Below are positions 9,666-17,933 of a stretch of DNA of 64,000 nucleotides, piece after piece (within the stretch, counting starts at the first letter, position 1; every line of letters starts with the position of its first letter). A program made the position numbers and the translations under genes. Source of the stretch: Oxalobacteraceae sp. CFBP 8761 (GTDB lineage Bacteria > Pseudomonadota > Gammaproteobacteria > Burkholderiales > Burkholderiaceae_D). The notes beneath the pieces are model-generated. The model had not been told where the DNA came from and ran no database searches. It saw nothing but the letters and a program-made list of their open reading frames with translations. The DNA lies in assembly GCA_014841595.1 (NCBI GenBank), contig JACYUE010000001.1:1538996-1602995 (forward strand), written 5' to 3'.

Positions 9666-10439
9666 GTGCCGATCAATTACGCGCGCAGCCTGACTGGACA
9701 CGCCCGCACGCCGGGCGCCAACCGCCACCTGGGCGTGGCGCTGGCTTTCGTTGCCGGCGCCATCAACGCGGGCGGCTACCTGGCGGTGCGCGAGTACACG
9801 TCACACATGACCGGCATCGTCTCGAGTGCGGCCGACCATCTGGTGCTCGGCCAGACCGACCTGGTGCTCGCGGCGGTGGGCGCCTTGCTCAGCTTTTTGC
9901 TGGGCGCGGCCAGCACCGCGATACTCGTCAATCTCGTGCGGCGCCAGGGCCTGCACAGCGGCTACGCGCTGCCGCTGGTGCTCGAGGCAATCCTGCTGCT
10001 GGTATTCGGCATCCTGGGCGCGCGGCTCAACGACATCGATGCGCTGTTCATCCCGCTGACCGTGATGCTGCTGTGTTTCATGATGGGCTTGCAGAACGCC
10101 GTCATCACCAAGGTCTCGCACGCCGAAATCCGCACCACCCACATGACCGGCATCGTCACCGACATTGGCATCGAGCTGGGCAAGCTGGCGTACTGGAACC
10201 GGGATGGCGGCCTGCGCCAGCCGAAGGTCACGGCCAACCTGGGCCGCCTGGGCCTGATGGTGGCGCTTCTGGTCGCATTCTGCATTGGCGGCGTGGCCGG
10301 TGCGCTGGGCTTCAAGCACCTGGGCTACCTGTCGACGATCCCGCTGGCCGGCTTCCTGTGCGTGCTGGGGATTGTGCCTGTGGTTGACGACACGCTACGC
10401 GTGCTCGGGCGCGCCCGGCGGGCCGGGCACGACGCCTGA
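9666..10439 (+). CDS. DUF1275 (YoaK-like) integral membrane protein
   Basis: This 257-residue protein uses a GTG start. It has about six membrane segments and the paired motifs YTSHMTGIVSS (about residue 43) and TTHMTGIVTDIG (about residue 160). This repeated HMTG motif is characteristic of DUF1275/YoaK proteins. The family is thought to be transporters, but substrates are unknown. It is divergent from dapC and convergent with the AraC-type gene. No operon partner is visible. Confidence 0.82.
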   Translation: MPINYARSLTGHARTPGANRHLGVALAFVAGAINAGGYLAVREYTSHMTGIVSSAADHLVLGQTDLVLAAVGALLSFLLGAASTAILVNLVRRQGLHSGYALPLVLEAILLLVFGILGARLNDIDALFIPLTVMLLCFMMGLQNAVITKVSHAEIRTTHMTGIVTDIGIELGKLAYWNRDGGLRQPKVTANLGRLGLMVALLVAFCIGGVAGALGFKHLGYLSTIPLAGFLCVLGIVPVVDDTLRVLGRARRAGHDA

Positions 10440-10467
10440 ACGCAGTTTGCCGGCCCTGAGTGACCGC

Positions 10468-11508
10468 TCACGCAGCCTGCGCGCGCCATGCGCCTGGATT
10501 AATGCCGCTCCACTCGCGAAACGCGTGCGTGAACGCGCTCTGGTCCTGGAATCCCAGCAAAAAGGCGACGTCGGCCAGGCCCAGTTCGCGCCGCCGTAAA
10601 TACTCCTGCGCCAGCGCGAAGCGCACGCCATCGAGCACCTGCTGGAAGCTCGATCCGGCCTCGGCCAGCTTGCGCTGCAGCGTGCGCGCCGACAATCCCA
10701 GTTCTGCCGCCACCGGCGCCAGGCGTGCCTGGCCATCGGGCAGCCGCGGCGTCAGCGCCGCCGTCACCCGCGCCACGATACCGTCGGCGACCAGGACGCG
10801 CTGCGCCAGCAGCCCTTCGGCATGCTGTTGCAGCACCGGGTAGAGGCTGGGGTCGGCGTTCGGCACCGGCATGTCGAGCAGCGCCACGTCGAAGGCAGCG
10901 CAGTGGCGTGGCGCGTCGAAGGTTGGCGCGACGCCCAGCACGCGCCGGTATTCGTCGTGGCCGTGGCCGGGATCGGCGTGCCGGAAGCGCATCGCCTGCG
11001 GTAGTAGCGGCCGGCCCGCCATCCAGCTGCCGAACACGGCAATGCCGGCATACACGCTTTCAGCCAGGTGACGCGTGGCGTCCGGATAGCGGCTGATCCA
11101 TTCATATTGTGCCTGCGGGCCCTCGATCCCCAGCCGGCTGCGGCCCAGGTCGTGCGCGAGCGATTCATAGCGCTGGGTCAGCGCCATCGCATGGCCGAAA
11201 CTGCTGCAGGCCAGCAGCAGCAGGCCGTAGGCGCTGTAGGTTGCGGGCCGCACCTGTTCGCCGACATGCAAACCGAAAAACGGATCGTTCGCCAGCCGCG
11301 CGCCAGCATCGAGCAGGGCGATGTAGCGTGCTGTCGGCAGGGTGGCAGGAAGCGGGTCGAGTGCATCGGCGGCAAGGCCGACGGCAGCGGCAAGCGCATC
11401 GTGCGTAACACCGCGGGCAAGGGCAGCATGGAGAAGCGCCTGCAGGTAGGCGCCAGTCACGCGGGCGGGATTGGGCAAGTGTGGCGTGATGGAGCAAGGC
11501 GATGGCAT
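10468..11508 (-). CDS. AraC-family transcriptional regulator
   Basis: The 346-residue protein has an N-terminal arabinose-binding-like/OruR-type domain (to about residue 225) and a C-terminal AraC helix-turn-helix region. The DNA-binding part includes AAELGLSARTLQRKLAEAGSSF and the conserved second helix VAFLLGFQDQSAFTHAFREWSG. The ligand is not predictable. It is divergent from glpD (225 bp away) and convergent with the DUF1275 gene, so either could be a target. The start codon is uncertain because several in-frame starts lie near the N-terminus. Confidence 0.88.
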   Translation of the reverse strand: MPSPCSITPHLPNPARVTGAYLQALLHAALARGVTHDALAAAVGLAADALDPLPATLPTARYIALLDAGARLANDPFFGLHVGEQVRPATYSAYGLLLLACSSFGHAMALTQRYESLAHDLGRSRLGIEGPQAQYEWISRYPDATRHLAESVYAGIAVFGSWMAGRPLLPQAMRFRHADPGHGHDEYRRVLGVAPTFDAPRHCAAFDVALLDMPVPNADPSLYPVLQQHAEGLLAQRVLVADGIVARVTAALTPRLPDGQARLAPVAAELGLSARTLQRKLAEAGSSFQQVLDGVRFALAQEYLRRRELGLADVAFLLGFQDQSAFTHAFREWSGINPGAWRAQAA

Positions 11509-11732
11509 GAATGCGCAATACAGTTGGCGAAGCCCTGACTAGTCTGGCAAAAAGGGCAACTTGTGCCCAGTATAACGGGAAGCGTATCGATGCGGCGTTG
11601 GAACGGCTGGAGTAACGAAGTAATGGCGGTGCGACTGCAAGACCGGCCCCGGGCGTTGGATGTCCGGCCATGTGCGCTGTTTTGCCGGTCCGGTCCCGCC
11701 GGCTGCATGCGTGCCGCCTGTATGGTGCGGCC

Positions 11733-13286
11733 ATGACGACGTTCCCGCCACCGCGCGACTGGGATGTGCTCGTGATCGGCGGCGGCATCACGGGCGCCGG
11801 CGTCCTGCTTGAAGCGGCACGCCGCGGCCTCAAAACGCTGCTGGTGGAGCAGGCCGACTTTGGCTGCGGCACGTCGAGCCGCTCGTCGAAACTGATGCAT
11901 GGTGGCCTGCGCTATCTGGCGGCCGGCAGCCTGCGCCGCACGCGCGACGCGGTGGCCGAGCGTGAAGCGCTGCTGCGCGCGGCGCCCGGCCTCGTCGATG
12001 CACAGCCGTTCGCGTTTGCCAACCATGGCGCCGACCTCACGCGCCGCCTGGGCCTGCTGTCGATGCTGCGCGTGGTCGACCTGCTCACGGGCCGGCGCGA
12101 ACCGCAATGGCAGCGCCAGGACGCGCTGCGCAAACCGGCCCCGGATGCGCCCGATCCGCGCAGCGCCGGCAGCATCCGCTACACCGACGCCAAGACCGAC
12201 GATGCGCGCCTCGTGCTACGCGTGCTGGGCGAGGCGCGCACCCATGGCGCGGTGGCGTGCAATTACGTGACCGTGCAATCGCTCGTGCGCGATGGCGGCA
12301 AGGTGCATGGCGCCTTGCTGCGCGACGAACGCACGGGCGCCGAGACGGCCGTGCGCGCCCGCCTGGTGATCGACGCCACCGGCGCGCCGCCGGCGCCTGC
12401 CAACGCCGGCGGCAACGACAAAGCACCCCGCCTGCGCTGGCTGCGCGGCAGCCACCTGCTGCTGCCGGCCGACCGCCTGCCACTGACCGAAGCCGTCAGC
12501 CTGCTGCATCCGGTCGACGGTCGTCCCGTGTTTGCCTTTCCGTGGGAGGGCGTGACGCTGGTGGGCACGGCCGACATCGACCAGGCCGACGACGTCAACG
12601 CCCAGCCGAGCATCACGCGCCGCGAATTCGATTACCTGATGGCGGCCGTGCAGGCCCAGTTCGCGCCGCTGGCGCTGGTCGATGCCGACGTGCTCGCCAC
12701 GTTTGCCGGCGTGCGCCTCGTGTTCGACAGCGGTAGCGACGGCGTATCGATCAGCGACAAGCGCGAGCATCTGGTGTGGTCCGAGCCCGGCCTGGTGTCG
12801 GTCGCGGGCGGCACGCTGACCACGTTCCGCCTCGCCGCGCGCGACGTGCTGCGCGAAGCGGCCCGCCAGTTGCCGGGCTGGCAGATGCGCACCGAGCGCG
12901 GCGCCGTGTTCGCGCGCGCCAGTGCGCCGGCGCGGCGCGACCTGCCGCCCAATGTGCTGCGCCGGCTGACGGGCCGCCACGGCGCGCACGTCAAGGCGCT
13001 GCTTTCTGCCGCGCACGCGGGCGAGCTCGAATGCATTCCAGGCACGCACACGCTGTGGGCCGAGCTGCGCTGGGCGGCGCGCGCCGAACAGGTGTACCGC
13101 CTCGACGACCTGTTGCTGCGCCGCACGCGCCTGGGCATCCAGCTGACCGACGGCGGCGCCGCCCTCATGGGTCGGGTGCGCGCGATCTGCCAGAAGGAGC
13201 TGGGGTGGGATGATGCGCAGTGGGAGGCGCAGGAAAAACGTTATATCGCAGCCTGGCGGTTGCAGCACGCGGTGCCGGCAGCCTGA
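11733..13286 (+). CDS. glpD: Glycerol-3-phosphate dehydrogenase/oxidase family flavoprotein
   Basis: This 517-residue FAD-dependent protein starts with the dinucleotide-binding motif VIGGGITGAGV, followed by the GlpD-typical CGTSSRSSKLMHGGLRYL stretch. The C-terminal part contains the DAO_C domain with LWAELRWAARAEQVYRLDDLLLRRTRLG. GlpD oxidises sn-glycerol 3-phosphate to dihydroxyacetone phosphate and passes electrons to quinone. The ATG at 11733 is preferred over the upstream ATG at 11670 because family proteins begin shortly before the FAD motif. No glpF, glpK or glpR is adjacent. Confidence 0.88.
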   Translation: MTTFPPPRDWDVLVIGGGITGAGVLLEAARRGLKTLLVEQADFGCGTSSRSSKLMHGGLRYLAAGSLRRTRDAVAEREALLRAAPGLVDAQPFAFANHGADLTRRLGLLSMLRVVDLLTGRREPQWQRQDALRKPAPDAPDPRSAGSIRYTDAKTDDARLVLRVLGEARTHGAVACNYVTVQSLVRDGGKVHGALLRDERTGAETAVRARLVIDATGAPPAPANAGGNDKAPRLRWLRGSHLLLPADRLPLTEAVSLLHPVDGRPVFAFPWEGVTLVGTADIDQADDVNAQPSITRREFDYLMAAVQAQFAPLALVDADVLATFAGVRLVFDSGSDGVSISDKREHLVWSEPGLVSVAGGTLTTFRLAARDVLREAARQLPGWQMRTERGAVFARASAPARRDLPPNVLRRLTGRHGAHVKALLSAAHAGELECIPGTHTLWAELRWAARAEQVYRLDDLLLRRTRLGIQLTDGGAALMGRVRAICQKELGWDDAQWEAQEKRYIAAWRLQHAVPAA

Positions 13287-13369
13287 GTCGTACCAAGCTT
13301 GGTTTAAATTACCGGAACACGCAACTCCAGAAGGCGTTTCCGGAGCAGTCAGAATAAATCTTCGCCCTC

Positions 13370-14323
13370 TCAGTCGTCATCCTGAGGAATGTCGAGCCAC
13401 ATCTCGTAGAGGCCAACCTCTGGCGGGTCGCTGATTTTCCCGCCTCGGATTTTCGCTGAGCATTCAAAATGTTTGAACTCAGCCAGATCGCCCTCAATGA
13501 CCGCGCGTCTGAAATCTTGGGCAAGGCGAGGAGACAGGTTGCCTACAATCTCTTCGTCCAACAAGACTCTCACGCTATTTGATGATGCTGCAAGAAGCAA
13601 TTGAACTTGGGTGTCAACAACTGTACCTTTTTGGGTTCGTGGACCACATACAGCTTCAAACACATTTTGATAACGTCGCGTGCCGAGCGTTTCAATACGA
13701 AACTGCCGAGGCCCACTGATAACTGGAATAATCGAGGGCGCGCCTGCCTGCACTGTCTTGTCCCTGCTCCGTTCGGGCATGCCCGCAGAGTTCGCTTTGA
13801 TGGCCCGGAAATAGACTTCCAGTGCAACCAGCGTGTCATCCAACGCACGATGGCTGGAGCCTGTTTCGAGATCCAAATGCTTTGCGAGATGGATCAGTTT
13901 GTGGCTCGACAAGTCGGGCCACGCAGATCGCGCTCTGGCGAGGGCACAATGTCCGACATTTCGCACGGGCATGCGACCGTGACGTTCGATTGCGGCATTA
14001 AGAAATCGCACATCAAAATTGATATTGAATGCCACGACATCGTGACCTCCAATGAATTCGATGAACTCATCCAACACTTCTTCCATCGGTCGGCCACCTT
14101 CGCGAAGCATGACGTCGGTAATACCCGTCAGATTTGTGATGAATCGGGGCAGGGGCCTGTCGATTGCAATCAGCTTCTGCATGTGGGGATGTGATACAGC
14201 GCCTGGAACATACTTGACCGCTGCTACTTCGATAATTCGATCTTTTTTTGAACAGAAGCCTGTGGTTTCAAAATCGAAGAAGACGATTGGCTCGCCGGAC
14301 TGAGGATAGTAAGAATCGAGCAT
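13370..14323 (-). CDS. DnaQ-like DEDDh 3'-5' exonuclease with a C-terminal HIRAN-like region
   Basis: This 317-residue protein has the exonuclease motifs FFDFETTG (motif I), NINFDVRFL (motif II) and HRALDD (motif III), so the DEDDh active site looks complete. The C-terminal 120 residues end in a beta-rich block (VRVLLDEEIVGNLSPRLAQD) that resembles HIRAN-type or similar domains attached to exonucleases. Base composition is clearly lower in GC than its neighbours: two sampled 60-base lines give about 45% and 52%, against about 75% in a sampled line of glpD. This suggests recent acquisition. No Shine-Dalgarno site is clear. Its role could be DNA repair or defence; this is not settled by the sequence. 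Confidence 0.8.
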   Translation of the reverse strand: MLDSYYPQSGEPIVFFDFETTGFCSKKDRIIEVAAVKYVPGAVSHPHMQKLIAIDRPLPRFITNLTGITDVMLREGGRPMEEVLDEFIEFIGGHDVVAFNINFDVRFLNAAIERHGRMPVRNVGHCALARARSAWPDLSSHKLIHLAKHLDLETGSSHRALDDTLVALEVYFRAIKANSAGMPERSRDKTVQAGAPSIIPVISGPRQFRIETLGTRRYQNVFEAVCGPRTQKGTVVDTQVQLLLAASSNSVRVLLDEEIVGNLSPRLAQDFRRAVIEGDLAEFKHFECSAKIRGGKISDPPEVGLYEMWLDIPQDDD

Positions 14324-14391
14324 GGGTAAATTATGATGATTCGACTGGGGCGGTTAGGGGGCGCGGTTGGCGATGTTGAAAAAGCTTGAGA

Positions 14392-15750
14392 TCAGGGCAC
14401 GCGGCCGCCGCGCACGGTTTCCAGCGTCGTCCCTGCCTGCAGCATCACGACCTGATTGCGTCCGCGCGCCTTGGCCTCGTACATGGCCCGGTCGGCCGAG
14501 ATGAACAGCGAGCGCAGATCGTCGAACAGCGTCGGCACGATGCAGGCCACGCCCAGGCTGGCCGTGACCACGCCGGTGCCGTCGGCGCGCGGGTTCGGCA
14601 TGGCCAGGCGCTCGATGTGGGCGCGGATCGTTTCACCGAGACTCGCAGCGTTTGCGGCGCTGGTATCGGCGAGCAGCACGACGAATTCCTCACCGCCGTA
14701 GCGCGCCGCCAGATCGGTCGGGCGCATCGCATGCGATTGCAGCGCTTCGGCGATCGATTGCAGACAGGCGTCGCCGGCGGCGTGGCCCAGACTGTCGTTA
14801 AAGCCCTTGAAATGGTCGACGTCGATCACGATCAGCGACAGCGGCTGGCCATTGCGGATCGCGCGCTGCCATTCTTTTTCGAGGAAGGCGTCGAAGTGGC
14901 GCCGGTTGGCGATGCGCGTGAGCGGGTCGACCAGGGCGGCATGCTGCAGCGCCGTCTCGGACTGCTTGTGGTGCGTGATGTCGTGCAGCAGGATGACGAA
15001 CAGGGTTTCGTCGCCGGCCATCGGCGAGAGTCCCATGTCGATCGCACGCAGTGCACCGTCGGGCTGGTGCAGCAGCACTTCGCGCGTGCCCCGGCAGCGT
15101 GCAGCGGCATTCTCGTCCGACGGGTTGGCGAAGAAGGCGGCATAGTCGTGGGCCGCCGGCGGCTCGAGCAGATCGCACAGCGGGCGCCCGACGAGCAGGC
15201 TGCGGGGCTGCGCCAGGAAGCCTTCGCTGGCAGGGTTGGCAAAGGCGATGCAACCGCTTGCATCGACGAGCATCAGGCCTTCGTCCATCCCGTCGACGAC
15301 CAGCTGGAGGCGCTCGGCCTGCTGTTTCTGGCTGTCGCTGCTGCTGCGCAGGCGCAGCTGGGCGCGCACGCGCACGCAGACTTCGGCCATCCGTACGGGC
15401 TTGGCGATGTAATCGGCGGCGCCGGTGTCGAAGCCGGCGACGACGTCATCGGTCTCGCTGCACTCGCTGATGAAGATGACGGGGATGTGGGCGGTGTCAG
15501 GGGAGCGCTTGAGGCGGCGGCAGATTTCCAGCCCGTCGAGGTCGGGCAGGCGTACGTCGAGCAGGATCAGGTCGGGCTGCACGCGCAGCGCAATGTCGAG
15601 TGCACGTTTGCCGGTGCCGGCGACGAAGGTCTGGTAACCCTGCTGTCGCATCATGTCCTGCAACAAGCCGACGCTGTCCGGGGCGTCGTCGACGATCAAA
15701 ATGGCGGATTGGCGCGCCGGAGCTGCTAGCGCTAGAGCAGGGTACATCAT
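14392..15750 (-). CDS. Response regulator with PAS and GGDEF domains (diguanylate cyclase)
   Basis: The 452-residue protein has a receiver domain (about residues 15-130; phosphoacceptor aspartate in LILLDVRLPDLDG), a PAS domain (about 145-265) and a GGDEF domain (about 285-440). The active-site signature is GGEEF, an accepted active variant. An inhibitory site RPTD lies exactly five residues before it, so product inhibition by c-di-GMP is expected. It probably makes c-di-GMP in response to a partner kinase, none of which is adjacent. It may feed into the motility region 6 kb downstream, but that is inference. Confidence 0.92.
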   Translation of the reverse strand: MMYPALALAAPARQSAILIVDDAPDSVGLLQDMMRQQGYQTFVAGTGKRALDIALRVQPDLILLDVRLPDLDGLEICRRLKRSPDTAHIPVIFISECSETDDVVAGFDTGAADYIAKPVRMAEVCVRVRAQLRLRSSSDSQKQQAERLQLVVDGMDEGLMLVDASGCIAFANPASEGFLAQPRSLLVGRPLCDLLEPPAAHDYAAFFANPSDENAAARCRGTREVLLHQPDGALRAIDMGLSPMAGDETLFVILLHDITHHKQSETALQHAALVDPLTRIANRRHFDAFLEKEWQRAIRNGQPLSLIVIDVDHFKGFNDSLGHAAGDACLQSIAEALQSHAMRPTDLAARYGGEEFVVLLADTSAANAASLGETIRAHIERLAMPNPRADGTGVVTASLGVACIVPTLFDDLRSLFISADRAMYEAKARGRNQVVMLQAGTTLETVRGGRVP

Positions 15751-15912
15751 CAGTTGCGGAAAGACCTCATCAGTGTGCGGAAATCATAACCGCAATCCGA
15801 GGTAATCAGACAACTGATCTTGCCAGAAACCCACCACGTGATACGGTTGTTGCAATAATGCAACTGAACCGTTATTGGCCCGCGGACGAATCGCGGGCCA
15901 ATCGGGGTGGTA

Positions 15913-17106
15913 TTACAGCATGCCGGCGATGAGCTTGCCCAGGATGGCGATGCCTTCGCGGATGCGTTCAGGTGGCACCGTCACGAACGACAGGCGCAGC
16001 GTGTTCGACGCCGGATCGTTGGCATAGAACGGCGCGCCCGGCACGAACGCCACTTTGGCGGCCAGCGACTGCTCGAGCAGTTTCATCGCGTCGATCTGCT
16101 GTGGCAGCGTGACCCAGATGAACATGCCGCCTTCCGGTTCGGTCCAGCTGACGCTCGTCGGGAAGTGTTCTTTCATCGCGTCGAGCATGCACTGGCACTG
16201 GTCGCTGTACAACTTGCGGATGGTCGGGATGTGCTCGTCGAGGAAACCGTCCTTGACGACTTCATGCACGACCATCTGCGTGAGCTGCGCGGTGTGCAGG
16301 TCGGCAGCCTGCTTGGCCAGCTCGAGGCGGCGCACCAGCGGCAGCGGGGCGCACACGTAACCCAGGCGGATGCCGGGCGTCAGCACCTTCGAGAACGAGC
16401 CCATATAGATGACGCCATCCGGGTTCATCGCGACCATCTTCGGCATCGGCTCGCCGCGGTACGACAGCGAACCGTACGGATCATCCTCGATCAGCGGGAT
16501 GGCCAGGCGCGCGCAGGTTTCCACCAGTTCGCGACGGCGCTCGAGCGACAGGCTGCGGCCGGTCGGGTTCTGGAAGTTCGGCAGCGAGTACAGCATGCGC
16601 GCGCCCTTGGCGACGGCGTCGATCGACGACGGCACCAGGCCGTGCTCGTCGGTGTCGACGGATTTGAATTCGGGGCGGTACACCGAGAACGCCTGCAGCG
16701 CGCCCAGGTAGCTCGGGGTTTCGACCAGCACGCGGCTGCCTTCGTCGACCAGCACCTTGCCGAGCAGGTCGAGTGCCTGCTGCGAGCCGGACGTCATCAG
16801 GATCTGTTCCGGCAGGATGATCGAGCCTTCGGTCGACAACGAATTGGCAATCCATTCGCGCAGTGGCGCGTAACCGTCGGTCGGGCCGTATTGCAGCGCC
16901 ACCTTGCCGGCTTCGCTCAGCACCTTGTCGTAGGCCGCTTTCATGCGCTCGACCGGGAAGGTCGCTGGCGACGGCAGGCCACCGGCAAACGAAATGATGT
17001 CCGGACGCTGGGTGATCTTCAGGATTTCGCGGATGAAGGAGCTTTGCAGCTGCGCGGCGCGTTCCGAGAACTGCCACTGGATAGGATTAGGGTTGTCGAT
17101 TTTCAT
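15913..17106 (-). CDS. PLP-dependent aminotransferase, 2-aminoadipate/MocR-like class I/II
   Basis: This 397-residue enzyme has the PLP lysine in YMGSFSKVLTPGIRLGYV and the aspartate in LIEDDPYGSLSY. It opens with the FSERAAQLQSSFIREILK region, typical of the 2-aminoadipate aminotransferase (LysN) and aromatic aminotransferase group related to MocR regulators. It lacks the GntR DNA-binding domain, so it is an enzyme and not a regulator. Substrate is uncertain. The ATG at 17106 is chosen over the upstream in-frame start at 17205 because the homologous region begins there. Confidence 0.85.
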   Translation of the reverse strand: MKIDNPNPIQWQFSERAAQLQSSFIREILKITQRPDIISFAGGLPSPATFPVERMKAAYDKVLSEAGKVALQYGPTDGYAPLREWIANSLSTEGSIILPEQILMTSGSQQALDLLGKVLVDEGSRVLVETPSYLGALQAFSVYRPEFKSVDTDEHGLVPSSIDAVAKGARMLYSLPNFQNPTGRSLSLERRRELVETCARLAIPLIEDDPYGSLSYRGEPMPKMVAMNPDGVIYMGSFSKVLTPGIRLGYVCAPLPLVRRLELAKQAADLHTAQLTQMVVHEVVKDGFLDEHIPTIRKLYSDQCQCMLDAMKEHFPTSVSWTEPEGGMFIWVTLPQQIDAMKLLEQSLAAKVAFVPGAPFYANDPASNTLRLSFVTVPPERIREGIAILGKLIAGML

Positions 17107-17228
17107 ACTTGTCTCGCAGGAAGGGGCACGGTCGTGCCGGGCCATTATATAGAACACGCCGGGTAGGCGATCTCTTGTCGGCGGACGGCGCCGGGTCAGC
17201 GCCACCCGTCATGACAGTAAAGGAAACA

Positions 17229-17246
17229 CCGGCGAATGTGCGCCGG
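17229..17246 (-). terminator. Terminator-like hairpin after the RidA gene
   Basis: CCGGCG...CGCCGG forms a six-bp stem with a six-base loop, followed on the minus strand by TGTTTCCTTT. It lies 23 bp beyond the RidA stop. The weak T-tract makes it a moderate candidate. Confidence 0.45.
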
Positions 17247-17269
17247 TTATTGCCACGCAAACGCTGTTT

Positions 17270-17731
17270 TTATGCCACTTCCACGATCATTTCGATCTCG
17301 ACGCACGTGCCGCGTGGCAGCGATGCGACGCCAAAGGCCGACCGCGCGTGCTTGCCAGCGTCGCCGAATACTTCGCCGATCAGTTCCGACGCGCCATTGG
17401 TGACCAGGTGCTGCTCGTTGTACTCCGGGGTCGATGCGACCAGGCTCATGAGCTTGACGATGCGCTTGACACGGGTCAGGTCGCCGCCGACGGCTTCCTG
17501 CAGCGTGCCGATCAGGTCGATGGCGACCGAGCGCGCAGCGGCCTGGCCGTCGGCGGTGGTCTTGTCGCGGCCCAGGATGCCGGCGTTCGGCGAACCGTCG
17601 GCGTTCTTGGCGATGTGGCCCGAGATGAACACGAGGTTGCCGGTCTGGACGTACATGACGTAGGCTGCGGCCGGGGTGGCTGGCGCTTCCAGCGTGATGT
17701 TCAGTTCTTTGAGTTTGTCGTAGACGGTCAT
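17270..17731 (-). CDS. RidA family protein
   Basis: The 153-residue protein belongs to the RidA/YjgF/UK114 group (FISGHIAKNADGS and TCVEIEMIVEVA regions). Canonical RidA deaminates reactive enamine and imine intermediates made by PLP enzymes. This copy is longer than the usual 128-130 residues. It lacks the usual catalytic-arginine motif (CRVE) near the C-terminus, having TCVE instead, so it may belong to an inactive or different RidA subgroup. It starts at the ATG giving MTVYDKLKEL. It lies upstream of a PLP aminotransferase on the same strand, a sensible functional pairing. Confidence 0.85.
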   Translation of the reverse strand: MTVYDKLKELNITLEAPATPAAAYVMYVQTGNLVFISGHIAKNADGSPNAGILGRDKTTADGQAAARSVAIDLIGTLQEAVGGDLTRVKRIVKLMSLVASTPEYNEQHLVTNGASELIGEVFGDAGKHARSAFGVASLPRGTCVEIEMIVEVA

Positions 17732-17861
17732 GGAATTTCCAGGGTGCGTGAATGAATCCGGTATTGTACGTCGAGCCGGCGGCGCTGCCCAACCACCGGG
17801 TTTGGGAGTACCCATCTACGGGGTCACCGGCGCCGCGCGATATTGCTTATCAAAAATATCT

Positions 17862-17889
17862 CTTGAAATCCCCCGGCAGGGCCACATAT
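17862..17889 (+). promoter_or_regulatory. Sigma-32 heat-shock promoter of htpG
   Basis: CTTGAAA at 17862-17868 matches the sigma-32 -35 consensus exactly. CCACATAT at 17882-17889 matches CCCCATnT with one change, and the 13-bp spacer is in the normal range. It lies 44 bp upstream of the htpG start, a known heat-shock gene. Confidence 0.75.
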
Positions 17890-17933
17890 GCGTCCGGGTC
17901 TGACCAACCCTATTGTCTTTAACGAGGAACAAG

